Source: Clostridium sp. LS
Lineage (GTDB): Bacteria; Bacillota; Clostridia; Clostridiales; Clostridiaceae
Length of the DNA: 64,000 bases
Assembly (NCBI RefSeq): GCF_002760435.1
Contig: NZ_AUUU01000038.1
Location: 1 to 64,000, forward strand
Direction of reading: 5' to 3'
In this document: piece after piece, positions 8,255 to 17,185 of the stretch
Numbering within the stretch: the first letter of the stretch is position 1
How the letters are laid out: every line of letters starts with the position of its first letter
The notes under the pieces: model-generated
Told to the model about the DNA's origin: nothing
Seen by the model: only the letters and a program-made list of their open reading frames with translations
The model's database searches: none
Made by a program: the position numbers and the translations under genes

Positions 8255-9403
8255 ATGTTTTTATCAATGTTAAAAAAAGAATATAAGCAGATGTTAGGAA
8301 CGAAGAGAAACTTAATATTTATGTTTCTATTCCCAATAATTCTAATTACTACTTTAAGCGTCGGTCTTAAAAATTTAATGACTTCAGGAGATATATTTGG
8401 TTCAGGAAATGAATATTCAAAGGTGTATTACACAATTAATGGTGATACAAAGTATGAACATGGATTTCTAGAATTTAAGAAAGGTGTAGAAGAGGCTGTT
8501 AATATTAAATTTGAAGAAACTTCATCTTTAAATATTGTTAAGGATGAAGTGGATAAGTATAATGCCTTAGTTCATATTGAAGTAAATGATAGTGGCTTTA
8601 AATTATATTCCTCTAAGAATGGAGAAAGAATCAAAACCAAAATATTTAGAGGTATATTTGAATCAATTCTTAATGAATATGCAGCATTTGATACTATAAA
8701 TGAATATAATCCAAAGGCTTTCTCAAATTTAGTTCAGAATAAATATAATGAATATGTTGTTAAAGAAGATGTTGGTAAAGCTCGGGATATTACTTCATCT
8801 GAATATTATACCTTCGCAGAATTAGCTCTGATTATTTTATATATTGCAGGAATAGTAGCAGAATCTGCATACAAAGAAAAACAGCTTACAACCATCAATA
8901 GAATTAGATTATCAAAAATGACTGAAAGTTCTTTAATAGGAGCAAAAATTATTGTTGGAATTATAATATCTATATTGCAGACTATATTAGTGTATATTTA
9001 TTCTACCTATGTACTAGGTGTAAATTGGGGAGAAAATACACTTAAGTTTATGAGTATATTCTTTGCGCTTGGAATTTTTGTTTCTGTAGTAGGAGCCCTT
9101 ATCGGAATCATAGCAAAAAATGATACGATGGTGACAGGTATAATACAAGTTTCAATAGTAGTCATATGTTTTTTAGGTGGAGCCTATACTCCGCTCAGTG
9201 TAATGGTTGGAATGGGACCAGTAAGTAAGTTATTGTGTATCAGTCCAATTTATTGGATTAATACAGCAATAGGTAGTTTATTATGTGGGATAGAATCTAA
9301 TGCTTATCTCATTGCACTGGGAATGCCTTTAGGCCTATCAGCCTTATGTATGTTTGTATATTTTGGAGTTTTAAGAAATAAAGGAGGCCTTGCAAATGAT
9401 TAG
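8255..9403 (+). CDS. ABC-2 type permease (LnrM-like)
   Basis: 382 aa. One N-terminal membrane helix (about 20-40) is followed by a long extracytoplasmic region (about 45-185) and then five to six hydrophobic helices to the C-terminus, the ABC-2 membrane-domain layout. The start follows GGGGGA at 8243-8248. It partners the preceding ATPase and the next permease. The substrate is not deducible from sequence. Confidence 0.85.
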   Translation: MFLSMLKKEYKQMLGTKRNLIFMFLFPIILITTLSVGLKNLMTSGDIFGSGNEYSKVYYTINGDTKYEHGFLEFKKGVEEAVNIKFEETSSLNIVKDEVDKYNALVHIEVNDSGFKLYSSKNGERIKTKIFRGIFESILNEYAAFDTINEYNPKAFSNLVQNKYNEYVVKEDVGKARDITSSEYYTFAELALIILYIAGIVAESAYKEKQLTTINRIRLSKMTESSLIGAKIIVGIIISILQTILVYIYSTYVLGVNWGENTLKFMSIFFALGIFVSVVGALIGIIAKNDTMVTGIIQVSIVVICFLGGAYTPLSVMVGMGPVSKLLCISPIYWINTAIGSLLCGIESNAYLIALGMPLGLSALCMFVYFGVLRNKGGLAND

Positions 9404-10517
9404 AATAATAATAAATGTGGCAAAAATTTTACTCAAGAGGAAAACTTTTTTAGTCGTAACATTTATTCTTCCGATTATATTAATATTTGCGTTTGCGGGA
9501 ATAGAAAGTGGCAGTTCAACTGTAAAAGTTGCAGTAATAAATGAAGATAGCGGGGCATTTGGTAAAGAAGTAGAAGATAGATTATCAAAGCTTGATGGAG
9601 TAACTAAAGTAGAACTTGAAAGCGATAATTATATACAGGATTTAGTTTATCATAAATATGAGATGACAATTAAAATAGATAGGAATTTTACGGATAATAT
9701 TATAAGAGGTGAAAAGAGTGAGATTACTTATAAAACAATCTCAAATAATGATACTCAGGCAGTTATAAAAAGTTTTTTGGAGAGTGAAGTATCTGCATTA
9801 GCTAAGATATCAAATAATATTGATATAAAAGCTGAAGGCATAGATGCAGTTATAAAAACATTTAGGGATTCAAGACCAGAATATGAAGTTCTAAATAAAA
9901 AAGATATAAAGCCAAGTATATTGTCATCATTGGGTGTAATATTCTATTTATTGTTTGTTACAGCAGCAGGAAGTTGTGGATTTCTACTAGAAGATGAAAG
10001 AGAAGGTACAAAAGAAAGAATCCTTATGGGAAAGATTAGCGAAAGACAATATTATGCTAGCCAATGCGTTGTATTCTTCCTTTTTACAGCCATACCATCA
10101 GTAGAATATTATGTAGCATGTAAAATATTTAACTATGAGTTTGGCTTTGGTAATACAATATTACTATTATTTCTCGCACTACTAATGTCCTTATTAGCCG
10201 TTACTTTTAGTATAATGATAGCGTCTATAGTAAAGAATAAATCAGTATTTTCTCTTATAAATACAGCGTTAACCGTACCTGTATTTATGTTAAGCGGTGC
10301 TTTCTGGGATTACGAAATGATGAGCAAGAGTTTGCAGAGGGTAGGGGATGCTCTTCCTCCAAGATGGATCTTCATGGCTGTAGAGAAATTGCAGGCAGGA
10401 AAGGGATTCATATCAATTTTACCTATAGTAGTTGGAATATTAGCATTATCAATTCTATTTTTATTATTGAGTTCATTCTTCACAAGGAATAAAATGGTAT
10501 TAGTTAAAAATAGTTAA
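9396..10517 (+). CDS. ABC-2 type permease (LnrN-like)
   Basis: 373 aa with the same topology as its neighbour: N-terminal helix, extracytoplasmic domain to about residue 170, then a cluster of helices. I chose ATG 9396 over an upstream TTG (9390), because AAGGAGG at 9381-9387 gives 8-nt spacing to the ATG. It overlaps the upstream permease by 8 nt, which suggests the two are made in equal amounts and form the heterodimeric membrane part of the exporter. Confidence 0.85.
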   Translation: MIRIIINVAKILLKRKTFLVVTFILPIILIFAFAGIESGSSTVKVAVINEDSGAFGKEVEDRLSKLDGVTKVELESDNYIQDLVYHKYEMTIKIDRNFTDNIIRGEKSEITYKTISNNDTQAVIKSFLESEVSALAKISNNIDIKAEGIDAVIKTFRDSRPEYEVLNKKDIKPSILSSLGVIFYLLFVTAAGSCGFLLEDEREGTKERILMGKISERQYYASQCVVFFLFTAIPSVEYYVACKIFNYEFGFGNTILLLFLALLMSLLAVTFSIMIASIVKNKSVFSLINTALTVPVFMLSGAFWDYEMMSKSLQRVGDALPPRWIFMAVEKLQAGKGFISILPIVVGILALSILFLLLSSFFTRNKMVLVKNS

Positions 10518-10553
10518 AATATTTAAATTATATTATTGGGGAGAGAATTAAAT

Positions 10554-11309
10554 ATGAATGAATATAAGAAAGCGGAGATAATTGCAAAAGCAAAAAAGCA
10601 ATTTGATAAAGACTTTTTCACAGAGGGATATATTGATATTATTTCAGATGATAAACATTTAGAAGGGATATTAGCCAAGATTGACACAAAACCTAATAGT
10701 AGAATTTTAGATTTGGGAACTGGCAGTGGATATGTAGCATTTCCGTTAGCATTGAAATATAAAGAAATTGAAGTAGTCGGACTAGATATAGTAGAGAATA
10801 CTATAAGAAGAAATAATGAAGTAGTAAGGGAAAAAGGAATTAATAACTTAATATTTAGTAGTTACGATGGAATAACAATTCCTTATGAAAATAATACATT
10901 TGATGCAATTGTCACAAGATATGCCCTACATCATTTTCCTAACATTGAGGAGACGATAAAGCAGCTTCAAAGAATTGTAGGGGAAGGTGGACAAATATAT
11001 ATATCAGACCCAACTCCTAATAAAATAGACAATAAAAGATTTGTAGATAAATATATGCAGCTTAGAGATGATGGACATGTTAAGTTTTATACCAAGGAAG
11101 AATATATAGAATTACTTAATAAGTATGGTTTTGAATTAGAAAATATATTCATTAGTAAAGTAAGATTCCCAAGAGTAGTTAGTGATAATTATTATAAACT
11201 AATGAAAAATTATGAAGAGGAAATTATAAAGGCATATGATATTGAGGTTACAGAAGATAAAATTTTTATAACAGAAGATGTTTTGAACATGAGTTTTAGA
11301 AAGAAATGA
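10554..11309 (+). CDS. Class I SAM-dependent methyltransferase
   Basis: 251 aa. Motif I is clear in ILDLGTGSGYVAFPLA (SAM binding), the acidic residue after strand 2 is in VVGLDIVENTI, and motif IV/V appear as DAIVTRYALHHF and GGQIYISDPTP. This is the Methyltransf_11/25 group, which includes menaquinone/ubiquinone-type, lipid and small-molecule methylases. Start ATG 10554 follows GGGGAGA; the upstream TTG at 10536 overlaps that site and was rejected. It is the last gene of the exporter operon (36 nt after the permease), so modification of the exported compound or its target is possible, but this is inference. Confidence 0.8.
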   Translation: MNEYKKAEIIAKAKKQFDKDFFTEGYIDIISDDKHLEGILAKIDTKPNSRILDLGTGSGYVAFPLALKYKEIEVVGLDIVENTIRRNNEVVREKGINNLIFSSYDGITIPYENNTFDAIVTRYALHHFPNIEETIKQLQRIVGEGGQIYISDPTPNKIDNKRFVDKYMQLRDDGHVKFYTKEEYIELLNKYGFELENIFISKVRFPRVVSDNYYKLMKNYEEEIIKAYDIEVTEDKIFITEDVLNMSFRKK

Positions 11310-11382
11310 TTCACTCTTATTATAGGTAAACAGCTTTTAACATTTGCTTATGTTTAGAAATAAATTTGATTTTTACTTTCAA

Positions 11383-11472
11383 ATATAGCCCAACTAGAAA
11401 TATAAGTCATTCTTTTGTGGAATGTTTCCTTAGAAACTGGAATAAAAGAATGACTCATATTTCGCAGGGCTA
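11383..11472. repeat. Palindromic intergenic repeat, family 2 copy B, at a convergent gene junction
   Basis: AATATAGCCC at 11383 pairs with GGGCTATATT at the right end. Inside, ATAAGTCATTCTTTT pairs with AAAAGAATGACTCAT, leaving a loop that contains CTTAGAAACTGGAA. Read on the minus strand, the loop and flanks match copy A (TTCCAGTTTCTAAG, then ATTCCACAAAAG). It lies between two genes that point at each other and could end both transcripts, though it lacks a T run. Confidence 0.7.
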
Positions 11473-11488
11473 TATTCTAAATTTATGT

Positions 11489-13360
11489 CTAATTAACATT
11501 ATGTGCGTAGTTTGCACGTATCATTTTATCTGAAATATCTAATGATTTTTTATAAACTTCTTTTTCTTTATCAGTAAGATTTTCTCCACCTTTAAGTGTA
11601 CCATTAGTTATTACAGCAAAAGATTTATTTGTATTCAATAGGTTTCTACCTAAAGCGGTATTTTCATACTTATCTTTGTCTACTCCAAGCAGATAAAGAA
11701 GTGTTGGCATAACATCAATTTGTCCATTATACATTTCATCAAATGTTTTTCCTTGTTTTTTAGATGGATCATAAATAATAAATGGAACAGTAGGATTTCC
11801 TGTATTTAAAAACCAATCTTCTTTATGAGATAATTGTCCAATAGTATCATCGTAATATTTATGGATTCCGGTGTGATCACCCATAATGGCAATAATACTA
11901 TTTTTAAGTAAACCTTCTTTATCTAATTGATCAATGAAATATCCTATTTGTTTATCAGTATAATGAAGACTTTCAAAATATCCCCCAAGTTTGCTTTCGT
12001 TTAATTCAGGATCGAGTCCTAGTTCTCTATATTTTTCAGGAATATCAAAAGGTCCATGGCTTGTTAAAGTTACAGTTTCAGTATAAAATGGCTGCTTTTG
12101 TTTTTTTAGCATAGGAATCACTTGTTCAAAGTATCTTTTATCACTAATTCCAAGACCTATTACTTCATCGACATTAAATGAATAATAATCAGAAAAGTTA
12201 TCAAAACCAATGCCGAGTAATCCGTTTTTATAATTCCAGAATGAACCCTTATCAGGGTGAATTGCATAAGTATTATATCCTTGAGTCTCTAGAATATTAG
12301 GCATAGAATTATAATTAGTATTAGGATATCTGAAGAAGGTACTTCCTTGTCTTAATGGCAGCATAGAAGTGTTAACCATTAAATCGGCATCAGAGCTTGT
12401 CCCTTCGTTAACTTGCTCAAAAGTATTTGGAAAATATAATGAACTTTGAACTAACTTATTTAAATTAGGAGTAATCTCTTTACCATTAATTTTTTTACCA
12501 ATAACGAAATTTTCTAGGGATTCAACTTGTATATATATTAAATTTTTGCCTTTCGCCATGCCGAAGTATTCATTATTAGGCAAATCTTCTTTTTTAGTTT
12601 CAAATAATTCTTTAATATCAGCCTTATCCTGATTAGTTAATTTATATGGCTGAGAATCTCGGTAAACTGTATAACAATCAATAATATGGTATCCAATAGG
12701 AGAAAAATATCTAGCAGTATTTGACTTATCATAGTTACTAAATAAATAAGCGTTTGGAACATCTTTATTATTAAATACATTTATACTAATAGGTACATAA
12801 ATTATATATAATATTGATAGGATAAAAGTACATAAAAAAGTTTTAATGGAACGCTTATGTTTGTTGCTAAATGATTTCCTTGATATATACACATATATGG
12901 CTAATATTATAAAATCAAATAGGAATATAAAATCTAAATTACTTGTCATAGATAGTATACTTCCAGACATATTATCTAAATTAGCTGTTTGTGTTAATAT
13001 CAATGCAGAGGGCACAGTTAAAAAGCCCCTAAAATACCAAACGTCTATTAATATTAAAAAAGTTAAAAGTAAATCGATTACTATGGTATAAACGACTCTG
13101 CCTATTCCTCGAAATAAAAGAGAGAAGCTTATGAACGCTACAGCAAAAGCTATGTAATAATTCAAGAAAGGATCTGCAGATTGATATCCAGCAGAAAAAT
13201 CAAGAGAATATGGATTCTTATTAATCACAAAACCTTGAAACATTATACCTTTTAATATTATAGAAATTACAGGAATTAAAAAGAATATTATTCTTATAAT
13301 TGTATCTTTATTTAAATTACGTCTTAAAAAATTATTAATACTAGAGTTAAAAGAACTCAT
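11489..13360 (-). CDS. ltaS: Lipoteichoic acid synthase family protein (LtaS-type sulfatase fold)
   Basis: 623 aa. Five hydrophobic segments occupy the first 200 residues, followed by an extracellular sulfatase-fold domain. The catalytic Thr is the one in EGTSSDAD, after the FEQVNEG strand. The metal-binding GDHTGIH segment lies near residue 490, and other landmarks are YAIHPDKGSFWN and LTSHGPFDIP. LtaS-type enzymes polymerise glycerol-phosphate from phosphatidylglycerol onto a lipid anchor at the outer face of the membrane; some relatives are primases or act on other teichoic acids. Length is typical. GAGGTGA precedes the ATG on the minus strand. Probably monocistronic. Confidence 0.88.
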   Translation of the reverse strand: MSSFNSSINNFLRRNLNKDTIIRIIFFLIPVISIILKGIMFQGFVINKNPYSLDFSAGYQSADPFLNYYIAFAVAFISFSLLFRGIGRVVYTIVIDLLLTFLILIDVWYFRGFLTVPSALILTQTANLDNMSGSILSMTSNLDFIFLFDFIILAIYVYISRKSFSNKHKRSIKTFLCTFILSILYIIYVPISINVFNNKDVPNAYLFSNYDKSNTARYFSPIGYHIIDCYTVYRDSQPYKLTNQDKADIKELFETKKEDLPNNEYFGMAKGKNLIYIQVESLENFVIGKKINGKEITPNLNKLVQSSLYFPNTFEQVNEGTSSDADLMVNTSMLPLRQGSTFFRYPNTNYNSMPNILETQGYNTYAIHPDKGSFWNYKNGLLGIGFDNFSDYYSFNVDEVIGLGISDKRYFEQVIPMLKKQKQPFYTETVTLTSHGPFDIPEKYRELGLDPELNESKLGGYFESLHYTDKQIGYFIDQLDKEGLLKNSIIAIMGDHTGIHKYYDDTIGQLSHKEDWFLNTGNPTVPFIIYDPSKKQGKTFDEMYNGQIDVMPTLLYLLGVDKDKYENTALGRNLLNTNKSFAVITNGTLKGGENLTDKEKEVYKKSLDISDKMIRANYAHNVN

Positions 13361-13396
13361 TATGTCACCTCAATTCGATAAATCACTACATTATAT

Positions 13397-13424
13397 AGTA
13401 TACATAAATTTATAAATTAAACAA
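13397..13424 (-). promoter_or_regulatory. Possible sigma-A promoter of ltaS
   Basis: On the minus strand TTGTTT (13419-13424) is separated by 16 bp from TATACT (13397-13402), about 35 bp upstream of the ltaS start. The -10 match is good and the -35 partial. Confidence 0.4.
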
Positions 13425-13683
13425 ATATAAATTAATGGAATATGCACATATAAAAAAGTAGCTATGCTGCAAATAGGAACTTTTTAGCGCATCTTTGGGC
13501 TATTATTTTTTTTTCATATACATGAATTTAGAATGGTATACTATAATATAGGAAAGTTTATATAATAAATGTAAGTATAATAATTTAATCAAGTTGTAAA
13601 ATTAATCAATCTATATTTGAGAAATTTATTGTCAAATCTGATATATTAATAATATATTGAAATATTGTTAGGGGGCTATAATT
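13425..13683. other. Divergent spacer between ltaS and the YedF-like gene
   Basis: AT-rich. On the plus strand TTGTCA (13629-13634) and TATATT (13653-13658), 18 bp apart, are a weak promoter candidate for the rightward gene, whose Shine-Dalgarno GGGGG is at 13671-13675. Bases 13459-13510 contain a slightly GC-richer, imperfectly self-complementary stretch ending in a T run. I could not assign it a function. Confidence 0.35.
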
Positions 13684-14256
13684 ATGAAAGAAATAGATTG
13701 CAGAGGATTGTCTTATTTAAAAATTATAAGAGAAATTAAAAAGTATTTTAATTCGATTGGTGAGGGCGAAGCAGTTGTAATAGTAAACAGTGAACTTGGG
13801 CGTTCAAATGTTTTAAGGTATGCAGCTCATAAAGGATATCAAGTTGATGAGGAAGATGAGGAGAATAGGTTTGCAATTAAAATAGAAAAAAGAGGCTGTC
13901 TAGAAGTAGAAGATGAGGGTGAGATATTTTCTATTTTAGTTACAAGGGAAAAATTGGGAGATGGAGAAGATGAATTGGGAATAACTCTAATAAACGAGTA
14001 TTTTGAAGCACTAAATGAGTATGATAAGCTGCCAAAAGAAATTTTATTCTTAAATTCAGGTGTTAAATTATTTAGCAAAGACTCCAAAGCTATTGAAGAT
14101 ATAAAGATGTTGTACAAAAAGGGTGTAAAACTTTTGATTAACGATACATCATTAGATTATTATAATTTAACAGGAGAAATAACATTTGGGGAAATTGCAA
14201 GTATGTACGATATGGTTGTTGCTATGAAAAAAGCAAAAAAATTGATAAAGTTATAG
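13684..14256 (+). CDS. YedF-like protein (TusA-like N-terminus, DsrE-like C-terminus) lacking its cysteines
   Basis: 190 aa. Residues 1-70 resemble the TusA/SirA fold (DCRGL start, then VVIVNSELG, YAAHKGYQV). Residues 85-190 resemble the DsrE-like half of the selenium-metabolism protein YedF (ILFLNSGVKLF, then LDYYNL, GEIASMYDMV near the end). In TusA/YedF proteins the CPxP cysteine follows DxxGL, and a second cysteine precedes the LDYY segment. Here these positions read SYLK and NDTS, so both sulfur/selenium-carrying residues are gone. Only two cysteines remain (5 and 73). It lies 25 nt upstream of an FAD oxidoreductase and is likely co-transcribed. No selD or selA was seen. Function uncertain. 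Confidence 0.65.
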   Translation: MKEIDCRGLSYLKIIREIKKYFNSIGEGEAVVIVNSELGRSNVLRYAAHKGYQVDEEDEENRFAIKIEKRGCLEVEDEGEIFSILVTREKLGDGEDELGITLINEYFEALNEYDKLPKEILFLNSGVKLFSKDSKAIEDIKMLYKKGVKLLINDTSLDYYNLTGEITFGEIASMYDMVVAMKKAKKLIKL

Positions 14257-14281
14257 GATTTATTTTATGGAGGTACAAAAA

Positions 14282-15241
14282 ATGCCAAATTATGATTTGA
14301 TTGTTATTGGAGCAGGAATAGCTGGGATGACAGCAGCAATTGGAGCGGCAAAGGAAGGTATAGAAAAAATACTTATTATAGAGAGAGAATGTAATGTTGG
14401 AGGAATAATTAATCAATGTATTCATAATAGCTTTGGGGAAAAGTTTTTGGGAGAAACAGTTACTGGCCCTGAATATATAGATTATGTAGAAAGACAATTG
14501 AACGAACTTGGTATAGAAATATTGCTAAATACTACTGTATTAGATGTTAGCAAAGAAAGGAAAGTTACTTATGTTAACTCAGAAGATGGTATTAAGGATA
14601 TTACTGCAAAAGCAATAGTTTTAGCTATGGGGGCAAAAGAAAAGTATTCAGGAAATGTTGTTATACCGACAAATGGACTTACAGGAATATTTACTGTGGG
14701 CGAAGCTCATAGAATAGTTAATTTAGAGGGATATTTGCCTGGAAGAAAAACTATTATTATAGCTAAAGATAAATGGGGATTTTTAGTTGCAAGAAGACTG
14801 ATAATAGAAGGAGGAAGCGTGGAAGGTATAGTATTAGATAAGGAATTTAAAGAAATTGAAGATAGTGAAATTTTAGATATTATTAACGGTTTTGATATTC
14901 CTATAGTTGAAAATTCTAGGGTAATTGAGATTGCAGGAAATAATAGAATTGAAAAAGTGAAGATTATGAATTTAATTAATGAAGCAGTAGAAGAAAAAGA
15001 ATGCGACTCTTTATTACTATCAGTAGGTTTTATTCCTGAAACTTCGATAATTAAAAGATTAGATATTAATATGGATAGTGAGACTTTTGGGCCAGAAGTG
15101 TCAGAATTTAAAACATCAATTAACGGGTTTTTTGCATGTGGAAATATTATATATGGGGAGAATGCACTGCATATGAAAGGAATTGATGGAATCGAATGTG
15201 GGATGGAAGCAGCGAAATATATAAAAAAATATATGCATTAG
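14282..15241 (+). CDS. FAD-dependent pyridine-nucleotide oxidoreductase
   Basis: 319 aa. The N-terminal dinucleotide motif VIGAGIAGMTAA (FAD), then ERECNVGG and NQCIHNSFG, the AMGAKE segment, a central NAD(P)-binding part around residues 155-180 and a C-terminal FACGN with the FAD-contacting Asp replaced by neutral residues are visible. It belongs to the two-domain flavoprotein group related to thioredoxin reductase, GlpA and sarcosine oxidase alpha subunits, without the CxxC redox pair of thioredoxin reductase. ATG 14282 is chosen because GGAGGT (14269-14274) lies upstream; an in-frame ATG at 14267 overlaps that site. Substrate unknown; pairing with the YedF-like gene suggests a shared redox task. 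Confidence 0.75.
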   Translation: MPNYDLIVIGAGIAGMTAAIGAAKEGIEKILIIERECNVGGIINQCIHNSFGEKFLGETVTGPEYIDYVERQLNELGIEILLNTTVLDVSKERKVTYVNSEDGIKDITAKAIVLAMGAKEKYSGNVVIPTNGLTGIFTVGEAHRIVNLEGYLPGRKTIIIAKDKWGFLVARRLIIEGGSVEGIVLDKEFKEIEDSEILDIINGFDIPIVENSRVIEIAGNNRIEKVKIMNLINEAVEEKECDSLLLSVGFIPETSIIKRLDINMDSETFGPEVSEFKTSINGFFACGNIIYGENALHMKGIDGIECGMEAAKYIKKYMH

Positions 15242-15319
15242 AATGGAAGGTAGTTAAAATATATAATTTATACCCTCCATTTCCTCGCTTAATATAATGA
15301 ATTTCTAGTAAACGAAAAT

Positions 15320-15898
15320 TTATTTATTTGAATTAGAGTAGTGGAGAAGAGCTTGTTTATACATAAGTTCGTGTCCCAAAGAAGTTAGATGAATTCCATC
15401 TAAATATATATCATTTCTATCTTCAGTTAAATCGTAAAAATTAATGAATGATATTTTATAATTATTACATAAACTGATAAGTTCTTCTTTTAAAAATAGC
15501 AAATTATTTTCAGCATAGGCATATAAGTGCGAAGGCGAAAAAAGTTCATTAGCCATTTTACCAATTATTTTAGGGGGGATACCTATAGTTACTTCAGAGT
15601 TAATATTTATTCCATCCTTAATCATTAATTCTATATTACTGATTACTGATGTAACTGACCTTCCAAGGAGAAGATCGTTTGTGCCTCCCATTATAAAAAT
15701 TTTTAGAGGAAAATGTACTAAGACATCATTATAATATCTAGTAAGCATTGATGTGGTTGTTTCACCATTGTGGGCTTTATTTAATGAAGAAAAGAAAAGT
15801 GATTGTGCAATCTTATATGCCCATGATTTTTCTTTACTCACTCCATATCCAAAGGTTAAACTGTCTCCTAAAAAAACAATATCCAAATTATTGCTCAT
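15320..15898 (-). CDS. SGNH/GDSL-type hydrolase
   Basis: 192 aa. Block I is FLGDSLTFGYG (nucleophile Ser), block II Gly lies in HNGETTTSML, block III is MGGTNDLL (Asn), and block V has DGIHLTSLGH (Asp and His of the triad). This is a complete SGNH catalytic set with no signal peptide, so a cytoplasmic esterase or lysophospholipase/acyl-hydrolase. The minus-strand start at 15898 is supported by AAAGGA 8 nt upstream; an earlier ATG at 15916 has none. It follows the RusA-like gene by 24 nt and is probably in the same transcript. Confidence 0.85.
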   Translation of the reverse strand: MSNNLDIVFLGDSLTFGYGVSKEKSWAYKIAQSLFFSSLNKAHNGETTTSMLTRYYNDVLVHFPLKIFIMGGTNDLLLGRSVTSVISNIELMIKDGININSEVTIGIPPKIIGKMANELFSPSHLYAYAENNLLFLKEELISLCNNYKISFINFYDLTEDRNDIYLDGIHLTSLGHELMYKQALLHYSNSNK

Positions 15899-15922
15899 AA
15901 TTAATTCCTTTCCCATATATAA

Positions 15923-16585
15923 TCAAAATAACTTATTAAAACATTTTTTGCATATTAAAGTTTTTCCGTTATCTGCCTTTACATGATCATTGGAGGTTAT
16001 AGATTTATTGCAAATGCTGCATATCGAAAGTGTTTTAGGCAAAAGCTTTTTATGTTTGTTTTCAAATTTATCTAACGAATTACTTTTTATTTCATAAGAA
16101 TCATGTTTTTTTGAAGCTAAGTTTTTCCTTATAGGAGAATATATTTTAGCTTCTACAGGAGTACTCTTTTTTGTAATTGAATAATTAATATCATATTGAC
16201 TTTGCGCAAATAACTCCAGTTCAAATCTTGGATTCTCTTTATCATAATATTCTTCAGTAAATATTTTTGTTATCTGAGCATCATTTACGATCAATCCACT
16301 TTTTTCTATACCGTCAAATATACTTTTAGTAATATTTATTGTATCAGGATGGCGCTTTTCGCTTTTATAATAGACTTTGAGGATAGCTATTAAGCTTTCA
16401 GAAAAAATAATATCTGGATTTTGACTTCTAGCAAGTAGTGCAATTTCTTGCTCATATAATGCATATCTATCATGATATTTACCAGAGCTATGAGGCAGAA
16501 TAGCGCGGCCATTTATATTATGTAATTTAAAGTTCGATTTTGTAATAGGTGATCCGTTAATTATTACTTTAGCATAGTTAGACAT
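15923..16585 (-). CDS. RusA-like endonuclease-fold protein with C-terminal zinc-finger-like tail
   Basis: 220 aa. The N-terminal 130 residues resemble RusA Holliday-junction resolvases: a basic, aromatic strand VYYKSEKRHPD, then the D-x-x-N-x-x-K-x-x-x-D pattern (PDTINITKSIFDGI) and an acidic NDAQI near residue 110. In E. coli RusA the motif reads P-D-x-D-N, and its two Asp residues bind metal with a third Asp. Here the second is Ile, so the metal site may be altered. The C-terminus carries CSIC and CKKC about 30 residues apart, like a small zinc ribbon, after a Lys-rich linker. Not part of an evident prophage. Confidence 0.65.
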   Translation of the reverse strand: MSNYAKVIINGSPITKSNFKLHNINGRAILPHSSGKYHDRYALYEQEIALLARSQNPDIIFSESLIAILKVYYKSEKRHPDTINITKSIFDGIEKSGLIVNDAQITKIFTEEYYDKENPRFELELFAQSQYDINYSITKKSTPVEAKIYSPIRKNLASKKHDSYEIKSNSLDKFENKHKKLLPKTLSICSICNKSITSNDHVKADNGKTLICKKCFNKLF

Positions 16586-17023
16586 TTTAACGCTCCTTAG
16601 ATAATATTAGATTGCTCCATTTAATATACATTATATATAATTTTTATACAGATAAACAACAGATAGATATTCAGTGCAATAATTTGATTTATTTATCCAT
16701 ATAGCAAATTTAGGTAATTTGGAATATAATAAGAATTGCCTTGAGCTTAGGCATAATCAAAAAAATATATCGGCCTTAATAAATTCGGCTTTGATAATAT
16801 TATATATATAAAGTATAATATTTTAGTGGCTATTAATAAAGAAAGTGTAATAAAATTTCATTTTGTAAAATATTTCATTAATTATTAAGAATATATTAAA
16901 CGATATAATGAATACATGAATTCATATTGAATATAAGATACAATAGATTTAGGCGAAAGAAAAATAACTATTGTATATGATATTTACATTTTGGCAGCTT
17001 AGTAAAACTTACTATATGAACAT
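16586..17023. other. Divergent intergenic region, AT-rich part
   Basis: This is the left part of a 600-bp gap between the RusA-like gene and tsaD. It is extremely AT-rich with several small hairpins, for example GCCT/AGGC near 16740-16755 and AGTAA/TTACT at 17001-17013. No open frame of note and no confident promoter. Confidence 0.4.
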
Positions 17024-17114
17024 TTGGTTCGGGGATAGGTAGTACTAGGCTAATAGGTATTTGCCTATTGTGAATAAAGGTACATTTACTTTCCTTATTA
17101 TATAAGCCGGGCAA
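17024..17114 (+). ncRNA. Candidate structured RNA or leader upstream of tsaD
   Basis: A locally GC-richer stretch that folds as a closed multibranch. An outer helix joins 17024-17032 to 17107-17114 (8 pairs, two G-T, one bulge). A perfect 6-bp hairpin sits at 17052-17057/17064-17069 and a 7-bp hairpin with one bulge at 17073-17080/17093-17099. It ends 71 bp before tsaD. I do not recognise it as a known riboswitch, and it has no terminator. The strand is assumed from tsaD. Confidence 0.3.
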
Positions 17115-17185
17115 GAATTTAGATTATGATGAAATTAGAAATGAGTCGACAATTAATTGATTTATTATAAAAAGAGGTATTAAAA

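Noticed and set aside
12846-13091. 81-codon plus-strand frame inside ltaS
   Set aside because: Antisense to the membrane-helix part of ltaS, no ribosome site and no recognisable product.
17000-17120. T-box or known riboswitch upstream of tsaD
   Set aside because: No T-box GGnACCGCG sequence and no match to riboswitch cores I could recall; reported only as an unknown structured segment.
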